From NCBI GenBank assembly GCA_025531455.1, contig JAMYHL010000020.1, positions 558,001 to 622,000 on the forward strand: a stretch of DNA of 64,000 nucleotides, read 5' to 3'. The stretch comes from Apiotrichum sp. Y4204. Its lineage: Eukaryota > Basidiomycota > Tremellomycetes > Trichosporonales > Trichosporonaceae. Within the stretch, counting starts at the first letter, position 1. Every line of letters starts with the position of its first letter. Below are positions 45,691 to 56,511 of this stretch, piece by piece. Under the pieces are notes generated by a model that did not search any database, had not been told where the DNA came from, and was given only the letters and a program-made list of their open reading frames with translations. Made by a program: the position numbers and the translations under genes.

Positions 45691-47191
45691 GTAGAAACGG
45701 AGCCAGTGGAATGACGATAAGTTGTGGGGGGGTGTGGGGACAGGGGGGAAGGGGGAGAGGAACAGTCGTGAAGGTGGATGTTGGTCGTTGATTGGGTTGG
45801 CCTGATCGGGGATGTAGGCTGGGTATTGGTATTGCGGATTGCGTAGCCCCCAGCTGCAGAGCTAGGTGTGCGGAGTGGGTTGGAGAACACTGGTGGAGAG
45901 CGGCGGAGAGAGAGAGCCAAGAGGGCCAGAGGAGATGATGCTGTTACCCCCGACCACGAGTGGGTTGGGTGGCTAGGAACGAAACCGAGAAAACGAGTGT
46001 GGCGAGAGTTTGACCTTGGCGTTGGCGCGGCGTGGCGGAGTGCTTGATGTCACAACAGAAAATGAAACAGAGAAATAAAAGCGAGCTGTATGTGGGAAGT
46101 GTATAAGGCAATAACAAACGGGAGAAAGATGATGAGCAGTGACCAGACGGTGACGGGGGGGAGCAGGTGTCACTCTGTTTGTGTGTGTATGTGTGGTCCC
46201 GTCTCACGTTGTTGTCGTGTCGGGTCGTGTCCCGCCGCGCCCGCCGCGGCCCACTACAAAAGTCCAAAGGGGGAAATGGCTAGGGCGCGACTAGGGGACA
46301 CTTGTAGGGAACAATGGCAGAGATGCAGCTATCCATGCAATCCAGCGAGGGTCGGCAGGAGCTAAAAAGGACAACCAACCCATCTTTAGACCAACACTTT
46401 CCATGCTCGTCTTGTCCACATGCAATCAAGGGCACGGTAACACGATGCTCTCGGCGCAAACCCATCTCCCCGTCTTTTACCCCGCAGCTTTGAAGGTCTG
46501 ACATGGCTCGTCATCATCGAGAACGACTTCGGGAGTCGGGAGTCTCACAGCCCACAGATGCCGCCCGCGACCTCTGATCACGATGAGCAGCACAGACGGT
46601 AACAGAGAGAGAACCAGAGAACAGCATCCAATACAGAGCTACAGGGCATGTACACGCAGAGTAAATACAGAGTACTGAGTTCGTGGTCCTTAAATGGCTC
46701 CGAAAGTCAAACGGTTATTCCTGGTACAGAAGGGACCACGATGTCTACCGCGCGAGTGTGAAGTCTCCTGGATCCTGGAATCGTAGCGTCCAGCAGTTCT
46801 GGCACGTACAGGAAATGTCGTTCACGTCGCGTTCACTCTTGTGGTACTCTGTGTGCTGCACGACTGCCTGTCGTCCAGAGCTCCAGACACCACCACCACC
46901 CACGGATCGTAAGGCTGTGGGGATCGGTGGATCCCGAAGATCGGGGAGAGATCCGCGGGCACATGAAACATCACCATGCAGTACTCGTAGTGGCAAGAAC
47001 CACACGCGCCGATCAATCTCTCGCATCGCGTCAGACAGCCAACAGATCGTCTCGGCATCGTCGTTAGATGAAACTTCCACAAACAGTGCCACTCATCTAC
47101 TGTACATCTACCAGTCGCTGCCGTGTCTACACCCCGAATGCTATCTACCCCACCACATGTCCACACATGTCCACATGTAATGATAATACAA
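45691..47191. other. Upstream region of the TBC gene and 3' flank of an LRR-like gene
   Basis: 45691-45855 is open in the TBC frame and is probably coding. Beyond that, 45900-47191 holds promoter and 3' UTR sequence. No domain-bearing ORF. Three CACATGT direct repeats sit at 47154-47178, just past the stop of the next gene. Confidence 0.5.
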
Positions 47192-48744
47192 TCACCGCGC
47201 GAGGTGGAGTTCGCAGAGCAGCGCCTCGCGGCCGTCGATCACCCAGGTCTCCGGGTGTCCCCCGGTGGCGTGCTGTTCCAGGAAAATCCACTGCTTGGTC
47301 GAGAGGGCCTTCGGGTCCCCAGACGCATGTTGCACAATCTTCCTCCGGATCTCGAGAGGAAGGCGACAGGTGCTGGAGTTCACCAACAGAGCGCGAGCAG
47401 GGGGCAGTGCACGTATCGCTGCGCCCAACAGTCGGTCCTCGGCCTCCTTGTTACGTTGGCAGATGGACCGAGCGAGGGCGCGTTGTGTGGCGTACCAGTC
47501 ATTCAGGGGCCTCTCATTCTCATCCGTCGTGAACCGATAGCAACCCAGACTGGTAACTGTCCAGTTGGTGTCTGGCAAGGCTTCGAGGAAGAGTTCTATG
47601 TCTTCACTTCTGTGGAGCGGGGCATATAGATAGCCGACAGTCGAGCTCGAAAGATAACGCACCAATTCTGGGATGGTCGATGAGTCGAACCTTGTGTACA
47701 GAAAACTGAGGCTGCGGAGTCGCGGACAGTTGAGGCCATTGAGCAGCAATGCATACTGCGCCTCGGCCTCGTCATCGCTCATCGGTCGATCCCAGGTGGA
47801 CGGATAGGGGTATTCCGGGCCTCCATTCAGGAATTGGACTTGTAGGATTACCAGGCCCTTTGGCAATGCTTGAGACAGCTTAGTGCCTTCCATTGGAAGG
47901 AGAAGGGTCAACGAGCGGAGTGTATCGAGGGTGGCCAACGAACGATACAGTGGTTGGAAGTGAGAGGCAGGAGTGTTTCTTCCAGCACAGCTTACGTTGA
48001 CATCGAGACACTCCAAGTTGTCCAGTTGGGCAAGCGCGGTGGCAAAGTGACACAGCGCTGCTTTTGAGAATGGTGATTCGGAGGCCATCGTTAGGACCTG
48101 CAGCGATCGTTGCCGACCGAGACTAGAACAGAATTCTTCAACGAGGTCGCCCTCAAGGATTGTTGGTGGCCGATCCGAGTTCCATGGTATGGTCTCGGAG
48201 CAGAATACTTGTAGTTTCTCGAGTCCATTGGTGCGGGATAACAATTCGGCGACTCCAGCCAACGTCGCGGGCATGGGACTGAGTGACAGTTTGCGCAGCG
48301 TTGGTATGTCCAGCGTCCTGTATATCGCATTCTCCACAACCCCGGTGGAGGGATTGTCAACGAAGAGCACAGTAACGTCCAGCTCAATAATGGGCAGCAC
48401 ATTGAGTTGGTGAGCCATGTCGACAACTTGGTCCGTATGGGATGTGAAAGGGCCTTGGCCTTTGACCGTCATTCTCCCGTCACCAAAATAGCCATTAAAA
48501 GTCCACTTTACGTGCCCTTCGTCACCACTTCTTTCATCGCAGAAGCGGAATAGGGGCTGCAGGATACCAAGCGAAAACGTCGGGTCGAGTCTGAACATAA
48601 ATATCACATCCACTGCTGTGAATGTCAGCCATCCTGGAATGCCACTTCCATGACAGCGACGCCCGGTTGACCGTTCGCCGACTCACTATGATCGAGCGAC
48701 TGAACGTCTTCACTGCTGCCTGTTTCGCTCATGGTTTCACTCAT
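47192..48744 (-). CDS. F-box/LRR-like hypothetical protein
   Basis: Two exons (48687-48744 and 47192-48615) with a 71-bp intron ending CTGACATTCACAG. The protein starts MSETMSETGSSEDVQSLDH and joins to TVDVIFMFRLDPTF. It has irregular leucine-rich repeat units: IPTLRKLSLSPMPATLAGVA, GLEKLQVFC, SLQVLTMASESPF, NLECLDVNVSC, TLRSLTLLLP and RLRSLSFLYTRFD. Near the C-terminus RLPLEIRRKIVQHASGDP resembles an F-box helix, but it lies at the wrong end for a normal F-box protein. This suggests a lineage-specific family of LRR-like proteins common in these fungi. No precise function can be given. Confidence 0.75.
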
Positions 48745-49622
48745 AATTAGCGACGGACACGGCGGGTGTGGGAATGCAGTAGTATTGGTGAGGTTGCGAT
48801 AGTGTGGAGAGATAAGTGGGAACTGGCGATTAGAAACATACAGCTGTAGGCTATCGCTGCTTGATCAACTCTCAATCCAGTTTCAATCCAGTTCAGTGAC
48901 ACGACACGATAAGAAGCGGGGGTTGAAGGATCGAGGGATGGGCGGTGCTCTGCCCGAACAGAATCCGTAGAGCCCCACGGGCCCTATCGCTCGTAGCTCT
49001 GCGCTGCCCTCAGGATGTAGCCGGGCGATATGGCAAGCTTAATGTGAATCGACAGAGCTGGTCGGTGCTGACCAGTACAAGCAGTATGAGTTGATATTTG
49101 ACAGTGATTGTAGATGAGGCCGATGAGGGTTGACTGTCGGGGGAGTTCAAGGCATCTGTGCTTTGCGCATTGCGTTGCATGACCGCATGAGATCATAATG
49201 TGGAGTTTGTGGTCAGACTCCGCGACTCCGTTCTCCGTGGGGCCATGCTTTTGCCATGCATCCAGAGCAACTGGACAACTCCGGCTATGTCCATCGGGCC
49301 GCCCGTACATGGGGAAACAAGTGGAGTGGAGTGGAGTACTGTCGCCATCACCGCGCCGATGGCCGGCCGAGGTGAGCAGTAGTGTGCCCGCTGCATCCAC
49401 TCTCCGCCGGCCCCGGGCACGACCTCGATCAACCCTTTTCCGCCTCTTGTCCTCTCTTCATCCCATCGCTCTTCCTGTCCGTCCGTCTGCCGAGAGCTGT
49501 ACTCTCTGGTATCTAGTACTCTCTCATACCCCCGACCCGGCGGCTGGTCGCCATTCTACTCTCCTTCCAAACACTTGCATCATCCCGATCGGGAACCACC
49601 GTATCCATCGCAGTACACCAAC
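48745..49622. other. Divergent region between the LRR-like gene and PEX16
   Basis: About 880 bp with both promoters. A long + frame runs through it into PEX16 but has no conserved content before MASKLVAAY. The last 200 bp before PEX16 are C/T-rich (leader). Confidence 0.55.
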
Positions 49623-50980
49623 ATGGCATCAAAGCTCGTCGCCGCGTACGAGCAGCTGCTCCTCGACAACGTCTCGACAGTCCACACTGTCGAGGGCGCG
49701 ATCCGCAACGTCACCTGGTTTCTCCCCGGCCGCTTTGCAGACGGCGATATCGCTTCGGAGGGATGTAAGTGACGGCGCTGAGCGATGTGCGGATGAGGCT
49801 CCACACCCGAGTATCCAGACTGACAAAGCAGTATACGCCCTCCTCTCTCTGGTCTCGTCCGCCCACGACGTGTTGCTCGAGAAGCGCGTGCCTCCGGATC
49901 TCTCTCTTCCTCCCCACCCGTTCGCAGCCGATGCGCCGCAGAATGCGGCCCCCTCCGCGCTGTTCGGTGCTCCCGCCCCGCCGCGCGTGACCCCGCTCCT
50001 CCCAGCACCATCCGAGCATGCGCGGTACACGCGGTACTGGTGTGAGCGGTCGCGCGCATATCGCCGCGCAGCCCGCGCTCTGACTACCGTGTCGTATGTC
50101 GAGCTCCTGCTGGAAATGTTCGCCAAGAAGCGCGTCGGTGACCGCGCGCGCTGGCGTCTCGTGTTCGGACTAGAGAGTTTCAAGTGGGTTGCCGGATTCT
50201 ATGTTGAGGTAGAGATTAACAGACCAGGACCTTCCTCCGCCTCACGCTTCTGCTCATCACACGCCGGCCTGTCGTGTGGCCGCCGACACCTCAACGCGAG
50301 TTTGACGTATCTCTCATTCCTCAGAACCGTCTGCTGGCACACAATGGCAAGCCGGTGCCGCAATCAGCAAACAAGAAGACGCCGGTGCGCCGCCCCGTCG
50401 TTGGCTCGCTGCAGCGTGCTCCCCTCCGATCCCACTTGTATCCCCTTACCGCCGCGCTTCCGGAAGAGTACCTCGCTCACCCCCTTTCCCTAGTCCCGGA
50501 ACTCGAGGACGGGAGCCAAGTCCTTGCGGAGCTCTTCTCGTCAACTGCTGTTCTTGTCCAGGTCGTGCTTCTTGTTCGTCTTGCTGTGAGTAGTCCGACA
50601 TTGATTCAGAACTTCCCGGAATGGACACTGACAACCCGCAGCGCCAGTCGACCAACAGGCATACCTACCGCCCGGCGTCGCTGCCGACGCTCTCGCGTGC
50701 CCTCCCCCCCTTTATCATCCCCCTCCTCCTTCAGCTTCTGGCTCGCCGCATGCGCGCTCCTGCCGGCGACTCGACTCTGCTGGCCGAGCACTACTCCCAG
50801 CTCGACCGTCGCATGGCATCGCGTTTCTTCCTCCAGGGCCCGATGTGGATCGGCTGGACGCGCCCCAAGATCGTGGCCGTCATCAGGGGTCTCCAGCGTA
50901 TCCCCCTTATCGGTCTCGCCGGCGAGCTCATTGCCGGCTACCTGCCTCTTGTCGACGACTACTTTTACACGGTCACCTAA
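49623..50980 (+). CDS. PEX16: Peroxisomal membrane protein PEX16
   Basis: Peroxin that recruits Pex3 and membrane proteins during peroxisome formation at ER and peroxisome. It starts MASKLVAAYEQLLLDNVSTV at 49623, then GAIRNVTWFLPGRFADGDIA and YALLSLVSSAHDVLLEKR. Next are the basic stretch RYWCERSRAYRRAARAL and YVELLLEMFAKKRVGDRARW. An intron of about 43 bp ends AACAGACCAG and rejoins as ESFKTFLRLTLLITRRPVV. The rest contains LVPELEDGSQVLAELFSS, the hydrophobic LPPFIIPLLLQLLARR, and the end LAGELIAGYLPLVDDYFYTV. Three introns are supported. Length fits the family (about 390 aa). Confidence 0.9.
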
Positions 50981-51239
50981 TCGCCAGCTTGAGATGGTTG
51001 GAAAGTGCTTTCTTGAGAGGATGTCAGTTGGACTTGCGCGACTCGCGCCGTGTTTGGACCCGAGAGGACTCGATGTCATGCCGTACAACACTACTCGTAG
51101 GCCCAAGCAAACAGTGCATGGAATGCAGTTGTACAACAAGAATGAAAATAAGGCCGGAGCCGTGGAGGGCAGTGACCTGTGAATCTGGATACTGTGTGTT
51201 CTCCGTGTGGATGTCTGACGGTGGATCTGGCCGAGATGA

Positions 51240-51907
51240 TTAGAAGCCTGGATTGTCAGCTAGAGCCCCTATACTGGCACTCCACTTACAGCAGTCGCAG
51301 TCGAAGGGACAGAGCGGCGTGCCACCCGCCTCGGGGTCGATGTTGAGCTCGGCCTCCTTGAAAACGAGGTATCCTTCCTCAGTACGCTTCCCTGGGGTGG
51401 TGTCAGTACCGAAAGGCGGGGAGTGGAGTCGGGTGCACGACGGAAAATCGCTAGCTCCCTGTTTGTGTCCTCCGTTGTCAACTCACGGTTCACGTCCCCG
51501 CGACTATCGCGGAACGCCTTGTCCTCCTCGACCTCCTTGCGGTCCATCTTTTCCTTCTTGGCGTTTAGGACTGCTGCCGCGATGCTGGCAGAGGGATCGA
51601 CGACCTCGACGACAGTGGATGCCGGAGCGGGTATGCTCTTGTCCTTCTCCTTGTCCTTCTTCTCCTTCTTCTTGTCGCCCTTCTCCCCCTTCTCCTGCTT
51701 TTCCCCCTTCTCCCCCTTATCCTTCTTATCTTTCTTCTCCTTCTTCTCCTTCACCTTCGCAGCAGCCTCGACGGCATCCGTCCCCGCCCCGCTCTTCTTC
51801 TTCCCCTTATCGGCCTTTTTCGGCGCCGCGAAAATGTCGTCAATGTCCGCCGCTGCCGCCGGCGCCGCGGCCGGCTGGCTCTTGCTCTTGCTCTTCGTCT
51901 TGCCCAT
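51240..51907 (-). CDS. DUF1764 family protein
   Basis: Small Lys-rich protein of the conserved eukaryotic DUF1764 family (function unknown). It starts MGKTKSKSKSQPAAAPAAAA at 51907 and has a long KEKKEKKDKKDKGEKGEK tract, likely nuclear or nucleolar. The family core is split by two introns: exon 1 ends KAFRDSRGDVN; exon 2 reads RKRTEEGYLVFKEAELNIDP and GGTPLCPFDCDCC; a tiny last exon supplies the final Cys and Phe before TAA at 51240. The long ORF alone would miss the whole conserved C-terminus, so the spliced model is strongly preferred. It is divergent from the HDHD5-like gene over 270 bp. Confidence 0.88.
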
Positions 51908-52177
51908 CGCGGTGCGTGGTGTGGGGGTGTAGGGTTTTGCCGAGTGAGGTGTGTGTTCTCAAGATCTTTGAAGTGGTCGTTCAGAATAACAGAAGTGTGG
52001 CCATGCTTTCCCACGGTGTACACGGCTTGGGCGGACATGGCCGCCGTCGCGACTCGATGAAACGTGATCAGATAAAGTCAGAGTCGGAGGATCGGAGGGC
52101 CGTAGTTGGGGGTGATGACGCCGACGATGCGATACTTTCTATCCTCCAACTTCATCTCGTGTATCTAGATATATAGA

Positions 52178-53598
52178 ATGATTCGCTCTCTCCGCCCCCT
52201 GCGGACCCTGCGGACCGGCGTGCGCGGCGTACGCAGCATCACCAGTGAGTGGAGATGATGCCCCCAGTTATTCCGTGATCTCGAATCTCACAACAGCCCT
52301 GACGCCGATCGCGCCGCCGCGCAAGCTCGCGTTCGCGTTCGACATTGACGGCGTGCTCAAGAGCGGCAAGAGCGTCATGCCGTTCGCGAAGCGCATTGTC
52401 AAGTTCCTCAGCGGCGCAGACGGGCGGCTGACAGAGTGAGTACTGTGGACCGAGGGGTGTATACGAGAGATCCGCACCCCTTTCTTTTACACCAACTCGA
52501 TCCTAACCCCAGACCCGTCCCGTTTCTGCTCATGACGAACGGCGGCGGCGTGCCCGACGTGCGCCGGCGCGCCCTCCTCTCTGCCGACCTCGACGTCCCG
52601 CTGACCGAGAACCAGCTCGTGCAGTCACACACGCCGCTCGCGCCGATTATGGCCGAGTACGCAGACACGCCTGTCCTCGTCATCGGCGGCAAGGCGGACG
52701 CAGCCCGTAAAGTCGCAGAGAGCTATGGGCTGCGCAAGGCGGTGATTCCGCAGGATATCCTGCATTGGAACCGCGCGATATGGGATCGGTACACTTTTAC
52801 AGACGCCGACGAGCGGATCGTGCGCGTGAGTCATTGCTTTGGAGAGGGTTTACGGGTTTACTAATTACCCAGCACGATATCGACTTTACTACCACGCCGC
52901 TGCGTGCGATCTTTGTGTTGCACGACAGCACGGACTGGGGCCGCGATTTGACCATCATTAATGAGCTGATGCAGTCCGAGGGCGGGCTGCTCGCCACGAT
53001 CCGCAAGGACCGGCACGTGCAAAAGCCCGGCGGCGAGATCCCGCTTTACTTCTCCAACCCGGACCTCGAGTGGGCGAGGTGAGTAGAGGGCAAGTGAAGA
53101 TGTCTCTGCGGTTATTTAGTGCTGACCGCAGCGACTACCCCATTGTCCGCCTGGGTATGGGCGCCTTCTCCCTTTCCGTTGCCTCGGTGTACAAGGTAAG
53201 CTTACAGTTCCCATCGGTTCACAGCTGACAACAGGCGGCGACGGGCCTCGACCTGCCGTACACGCAGATCGGCAAGCCGCACCACCTGACGTACGAGTTT
53301 GCGGACGCGATGCTCCGCCGGCGCGCGTTTGAGCTGCGCGGCAAGGACGAGGATCTGCACGTGTACATGATTGGCGGTGGGTTGAGATTAACTACAAAGA
53401 AGCTGACGCCAGACAACCCGCTATCTGATATCTGGGGCGCAAACGACTATGGCTGGAACTCGATTCTCGTGCGCACGGGCGTGTACATGGGCGGCGAGCC
53501 GGCACATACACCCACCCTCATTGCGGACGACGTTGCCGTCGCTGTTGAGTGGGCGTTCAAGCGCGAGATGGGGCTCGAAAGCGGGGACAAGTCGTAGT
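52178..53598 (+). CDS. HDHD5: HDHD5/CECR5-like mitochondrial HAD hydrolase
   Basis: HAD-superfamily hydrolase of the TIGR01456/CECR5 group, probably mitochondrial. The first exon (from 52178) encodes MIRSLRPLRTLRTGVRGVRS, an Arg-rich presequence with no acidic residues. HAD motif I is KLAFAFDIDGVLKSGKS. Motif II is PFLLMTNGGGVPDVRR. Other conserved parts are LVIGGKADAARKVAESYG, TPLRAIFVLHDSTDWGRDL, TGLDLPYTQIGKPHHLTYEF and, after the last intron (near 53378-53415), DNPLSDIWGANDYGW. Seven exons are read. In this family the physiological substrate is unknown. Confidence 0.9.
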
Positions 53599-54103
53599 AG
53601 TTGCATGTTGAGTGATGTATCTTTAGAATCTAGCCACGGGTTTACAAGGTGTGAATTGGAGTAGTAGGCGGGCTCCGGAGATCGGTCAGTACCGTGAATG
53701 GAGACGCTCATAGATGCAGAATGCAGAAAACTCTGTATTGTGAGTCTAGCAATGTATAGGACAATGATATAATGCGTTGAGCAGGGTCGTACGCCGCTGT
53801 ACGGGTCGTGAAGTTTATGCGTAGTTAATGACAACAGTTGATGATTGTCTGCCCAAAAGGCGAGCTGTAGCGTCAGTTATGAGCAACATCACGATAACTG
53901 CTTGATGATGAAAAAACTGCCACGGCCATTGCACCCTCCGATTTGTCTTTACTGCCCCACGCGCACCCCACCTCTAGGGTGTACTCGCATGCGAGCGGGG
54001 TGCGTACGGTTTACCAAATGTGTCGTCATTGGGCGAGGACTGGAACGGGGACTTACATTGGATAGAGATGATGGGCATGCAATGCCGTCTAAGCGCAGCG
54101 CGT
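53599..54103. other. Convergent 3' spacer between HDHD5-like and CAF16 genes
   Basis: About 500 bp between converging stops. Short overlapping ORFs only; probably 3' UTRs. Confidence 0.6.
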
Positions 54104-55144
54104 CTACCTCGCGCTGTAGTCGTACTTTTCGAAAAACGTCTTGGCGTCCGAGTACGACGTGTCCTTCTTCGCGCCGCGGACACGGCCGCGCTTCTCCTCG
54201 ATCGCGCGGCGCACGACGCGGTCCTCGCGCAGCCACCCTATCGCGGTCGTGAAGAGGTCTGCCTCGCCCGGCGTCCAGATCATGGTCGGCCTCGGTGTCC
54301 GGCCCATCTGCAGGTGGCATATCTTGTTGGGGAAGCTGTTCAGGCCATCGAATATGTGTGTCGCGTCTGGAGCGTCAGCGTTGCAGTTGAGAGTGTAGTT
54401 GTTCAACTCCAGTAACTGTGACTCACAAAGAATCGTCGCGCCACGCGTCTTCGACTCGGACACAAGAAAGTCAATGAGCTCGGCGCGCACCAGAACGTCG
54501 AGATCGACAGTCACCTCGTCAAGAAGGAGGACGTCCCACTCGGTCATGAGGCCCATACAGAGCTGCACGCGGCGCCGCTCGCCGTCGCTGATCTGGTGCA
54601 TGTGCCAGTCGAGGTCGACGTCGAGGAGATCAAGCAGGTGATCACGCCGTTCCTTGTGGCGGTAGCCGCCGACCGAGTCGAGAAAGTGCGAGACCACAAT
54701 GTCGGAACGCACGACGGGGTTCGAGCTCCATTCCGTCCCGAGATAGACAACGCCCTATGGAATAAGCATGGGCATGGGAATTCAACCCTGGGCATGCGCA
54801 GCAGCTGCGGGGCAGATACCTACGCCGGGTGGGTTCATGAATACATCCTGCCCTAGGATCTTGCAGTTGCGCGTCTTTGTCAACCGCTTGCCCGCAAGGA
54901 TACGGAGGAGCGTCGACTTGCCGGCTGGAGGTCAGAGTTGGGTTTGGGCGCACCTTTCCTCCCCAGGCGAAGCTCTGAACACAAACCTACCTCCGTTGGA
55001 GCCAAGAAGCAGACACCGGTCGCCGCGTTGCAGCTCCAGGGTGATGTTTTCGAGGACGGGTTCTGCATCAGGTGTCCACGAGAAAGTGAGGTCGCGGCAG
55101 TCGATGGCCGCAACAGAGTTGTCAACAGAGTTGTCCGATGGCAT
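54104..55144 (-). CDS. CAF16: CAF16, soluble ABC ATPase associated with CCR4-NOT
   Basis: Single ABC-type ATPase without membrane segments, of the Caf16 (ABC-I) family linked to CCR4-NOT and Mediator in yeast. It starts MPSDNSVDNSVAAIDCRDLT at 55144. Walker A is read across an intron as GSNGGGKSTLLRILAG. QDVFMNPPG and GVVYLGTEWSSNPVVRSD follow. The ABC signature is the family variant ISDGERRRVQLCMGL, followed by Walker B WDVLLLDEVTVDLDV. After another intron comes THIFDGLNSFPNKICHLQMG, and the end is FFEKYDYSAR. At least four introns. Length and motif order match Caf16. Confidence 0.92.
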
Positions 55145-56511
55145 TTTCCTTTTGAGTCTTTGGACTGTAAAAGCGAAAAAGCTAGGTGGGCGGAGAAATG
55201 GGCTATCCTGGGGCGAGCTCTGTAGATATGTAGTTGTGAGCTTGAAGAAGATGAAGACGTGAAGAGGCTGGAGAGAGGCGAGGGGAGGAGGCGCTTAAAT
55301 GTCTAAGAAATGCATCAGGAGGATGACAACAAAAAAAAGACAGACACTGACAGGATGATGCTCTGCGCCGTGTCAATGTCAATGGACCGAGGTCGCCGAT
55401 AATCGGAATCCAATCCACTAACAAAAAAGAATCAATTGCGCGCCTCATGACGCTGGGAACAGAAGGACAGCAAACAGGCACCATTAGTATTTTGATATTA
55501 CATATGTAATGCGCTCTGGTGATCAGCTGCTGATGGCTTAATGGAATAGTTTTGACCCGCCCTGATCAGACAATTGCAGATGATGCTGCGTGCCACAGCT
55601 GCCACCGACGATCTGCCTCTTCCGGCCCGGAAGACCGAGTTGCGTCATCCTGACTGGACTCCACGATTGTCGTTATCGGTTGTGGGGCCTGGCCAGACTC
55701 TGCATCGTGCCACATCGGCAATATAACACCTCCCAGCTCCTCTCCTCTCCTGCCTGCCGCCGCCTGCCGCCAGCCACTAGCGGAGCAGGGAGGGTCGATT
55801 TATACGATCAACCCCTTTGCAGGTTCCTAATACGTAAGCCACTATAAGCAAACCTAATTCAAAGCCTAGTAATTCAATCGAAGAGGCCTCCCAACAAGTT
55901 AGTCACGGTATTTAATGCTTACTCGAATTCTCGAATACATGCACCAGCTCAGCTGAGTGATCCCTATAGCTTTTGATTAGTGCTGCATTATGTTTTGCTA
56001 TTAGGGGGTGGTCTCTAGCCCTTTTGACTGTGGCTTGACTGGCGCGTACTGGCGACTCTTTGCCCCTGCCTCTGCCCTGCCTCTCTTTCCCCCCCTGTGT
56101 ACCCAGGTTTGCCCCACAGCTACCCACCACTGCCTGTTAGGGGGTTGCGTGTGTGGGTGATGGGATGCTCTTGTTCTCCCCCCCCTCTCTGGCCCCTCCC
56201 TCTCCTCTTCCTGCCCTGCCCTGCTGTGACTCTCCCTCTCCCTCTCTGCATGCATAGTGACGGTGACTTTTGCTTTTTTGGACCGTTCCTTTTACAACCT
56301 TTGGTGCAGCTCGCAGCTTGCAGTGCAGTCCTTGCAGTCTGTTTGTCGTCGTCGTTCATCTGTCGCTTGTCATTTTTGCCACTTTTTTACCTTTTTTTTT
56401 TTCATCCTGCTACCTCGCCCCCTGCTTTATTTTTCTTTTCGTCTTCATCCTTTCTCTCTCCACTCGACTCTCTCCTTTTTCCTTATCAACACCGTAAAAA
56501 CACTCGCCACA
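55145..56511. other. Divergent region between CAF16 and NAP1
   Basis: About 1.37 kb. 55810-55990 is unusually A/T-rich for this window. From 56160 to 56500 the + strand is very pyrimidine-rich with T runs: a leader for a highly expressed gene (NAP1). ORFs such as 56097-56702 arise from that C/T bias. No gene seen. Confidence 0.6.

Noticed and set aside
49198..50493. 431-codon frame covering the PEX16 upstream region
   Set aside because: Only the part from the PEX16 exons is conserved. The N-terminal half and the region across the introns do not look coding; the start at 49623 fits PEX16.
51423..51932. Plus-strand Phe/Ser/Leu-rich ORF opposite DUF1764
   Set aside because: Reverse reading of the Lys-rich (AAG) tract; no independent support.
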